Positions 62,433 through 64,000 of a stretch of DNA of 64,000 nucleotides are shown one piece after another (within the stretch, counting starts at the first letter, position 1; each line of letters opens with the position of its first letter). Both the position numbers and the translations under genes were made by a program. Source of the DNA: Cymbomonas tetramitiformis (lineage: Eukaryota; Chlorophyta; Pyramimonadophyceae; Pyramimonadales; Pyramimonadaceae); NCBI GenBank assembly GCA_001247695.2, contig LGRX02035455.1:1-64000 (forward strand). The letters run 5' to 3'. The notes under the pieces were generated by a model, which worked only from the letters and a program-made list of their open reading frames with translations, was not told the origin of the DNA and did not search any database.

Positions 62433-63385
62433 AAAGAGCGTGAGCGCAAAAAGCGTGACAGTCGAAAAGCGTCAAAGCGTCAAAGCGTCAAAGCGTCAAA
62501 GAATAAAATTTAATAAATAATAAGCCGTCGATTCCCCTACGGGTCACGGCCACCCCTGTGTGGGGGAGGGGGTTTCCCCACCCCCAAAAAAAATGTGAGA
62601 AGCGACTTGCTTTCCATCGGAGTTCGCCACCCATACGACGTTCATGGTCGATTCCCTACGGGTCACGGCCACCCGATGGGGGAGTCCCCACACCCCCAAA
62701 AAAATGTGGAAGCAGCTTGATTTTCATCGCGATACGGGCTCGGCCAGCCCATACTGTACTGTACAGCTGACGTTCATTTCATTGTCATCAACTTTCATTC
62801 TCGAAGCTTTACGCTTGTACAGACTGCGTCTCATGTCATGTCATGTCATACGTCTAACGTCTTATGTGTCAATGTCCAGTCGACCACATCCAAATATTTA
62901 TACCGTCAATTAAGTCTTCGTCTTATTTTAAAATTAAATAAGTCATATTAAAAATAATACTACAGTGTTAAGTTATACAGTGCTAAGTTATATTTATAAT
63001 CAACAGTCGTGACACTGTGCAATTCCAATAAAATTAAAAATATATACATTATAATTATATTGACCAATTAAATATAAAGAGGCTTTGTATTGAATATTCT
63101 AAATATCAAATTATATACTGCCGCGTGCGACCCATACTTATCCACGACACACGAATCGTTTCGCAGTTTTCATCTACGACGCTAAAGTGCGTAACAGGGG
63201 TTAAATTGAGTGGGTGTAACGCGTCTCGCTCGAAAAGCGTCTCGCTCGAAAAGCGTCTCGCTGGAAAAGCGTGACGCTCGAAAAGCGTGACACAAAGCAG
63301 TGTTCGTTTTGGAATAGCTGGTTTTCGGCGAAATGAACCTTTAAAATTTTATAGGGGGTACGTGAACGTACAGGTGGGGAAAAAT
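62433..63385 (+). repeat. Long direct repeat, copy 2 (about 0.95 kb)
   Basis: It is the second copy of 59485-60394, with four AAAGCGTC units at its left and GCTCGAAAAGCGTCTC units before the terminal palindrome at 63358-63371. Confidence 0.85.
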
Positions 63386-64000
63386 CCAAATTCCTCAATT
63401 CTAAATTTTGCATTGTTACCATCAAATTGTGAGTGAACGCGGAGGTGCAAAAGGAATGTTGTGAAGTATTGAATAACAACTGTTTAGAAAAGCAAGTGGC
63501 ATCGGCAATGAACACAAGGGTATTAATTGGGATACTTACGGAATCAAGATATTGCTATGTTGCCCAACCATATCGACAATTGTTAATATAAAGGTCAGGT
63601 GAATATAATTTGGAAGCATAATTGGAATGTAATGTGTTTAATTAAAGCAAAGTACCAAATAAAGGAATAGTATAGTTGTAATCTCAAATTTAAGGGCACA
63701 TTAACAACAACAAGCAAGATAAATAGTTGGGACATTTGAAGCATTCACCAATTGGCATATTTAATGTCAAGGCTAGGATTTGGAAATTAAGGTTACTTTA
63801 TTAAGAAAATACTCCGGTGAGATTTGAGGGTTGGCAATGCAGCCAGTAAAACTAAAATGTTATATCTATTTACTACAGGTCATTAAGATATCGAATGCAG
63901 GATTCCTCCGTGGGTTGATCCTGCACAATCAAGCACAACAACGAAACATTTTTAGTAAATATACAACAGAATTATTCAGTTCAGAGCCACATTGAACCCA
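63386..64000. other. AT-rich DNA to the window edge, no gene recognised
   Basis: Small frames only. Composition suggests intergenic or intronic DNA. Confidence 0.5.

Noticed and set aside
59485..63385. Complete LTR retrotransposon with 0.9 kb LTRs
   Set aside because: The two long direct repeats lack clear TG/CA ends, a primer site or polypurine tract, and the internal 2 kb holds no retroelement gene. Left as a repeat pair.

Overview
The window is nuclear DNA from a eukaryote, most likely a green alga. The evidence is GC-rich short exons split by many GT-AG introns, an interstitial TTTAGGG/TTTTAGGG telomere-type tract near 10.35 kb, a copia element primed by a plant-type initiator-tRNA-Met half, and very repeat-rich introns. 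A prasinophyte of the Pyramimonadales kind would fit, but that is inference from style, not a match. No prokaryotic, organellar or rRNA genes were seen. Exon calls rest on splice signals, open frames and phase agreement and were made by eye.

Layout. (1) About 0.4-30.36 kb: one very long plus-strand gene (gene 1) of more than 30 short exons. It encodes a helical armadillo-type repeat protein that I cannot name. Its introns hold at least twelve minisatellites, several of which carry copies of the adjoining splice site. Its last intron holds an apparently intact 7.9 kb Ty1/copia retrotransposon in antisense (21692-29621, TSD GGCAG). (2) About 30.8-34.3 kb: a second plus-strand gene (gene 2), with a p25-alpha/EF-hand-like start and a conserved LTFVDFLEALGR-type tail. 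One of its introns carries a 592 bp almost perfect palindrome. (3) From about 34.4 kb the DNA becomes AT-rich and gene-poor. It holds a possible structured RNA with group-I-intron-like topology (40075-40496), foldback and MITE elements, and a 1.06 kb Tc1/mariner-type element. (4) 43345-52985 is a four-level transposon nest, each member bounded by its own target-site duplication. A 3.3 kb gag-only LTR element (B) holds a related minus-strand LTR element (C). C is itself split by a 4.1 kb hAT transposon encoding a chromodomain-BED-hAT transposase. A second copy of C (C2) sits in B's 3' LTR. (5) 54252-55968 is a decayed hAT with tRNA-derived insertions. (6) 56-63.4 kb is a mosaic of repeats sharing a GTACGTGAACGTAC palindrome and AAAAGCGTGAC runs, with TIR elements, a piggyBac-like TTAA element and one frameshifted exon-like stretch.

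How the parts relate: genes 1 and 2 are neighbouring host genes on the same strand. Almost everything else is mobile or repetitive DNA. The copia polyproteins (gag, then PR-INT-RT-RH in the +1 frame) form a complete retrotransposition set. The hAT open reading frame would be complete except for one apparent frameshift.
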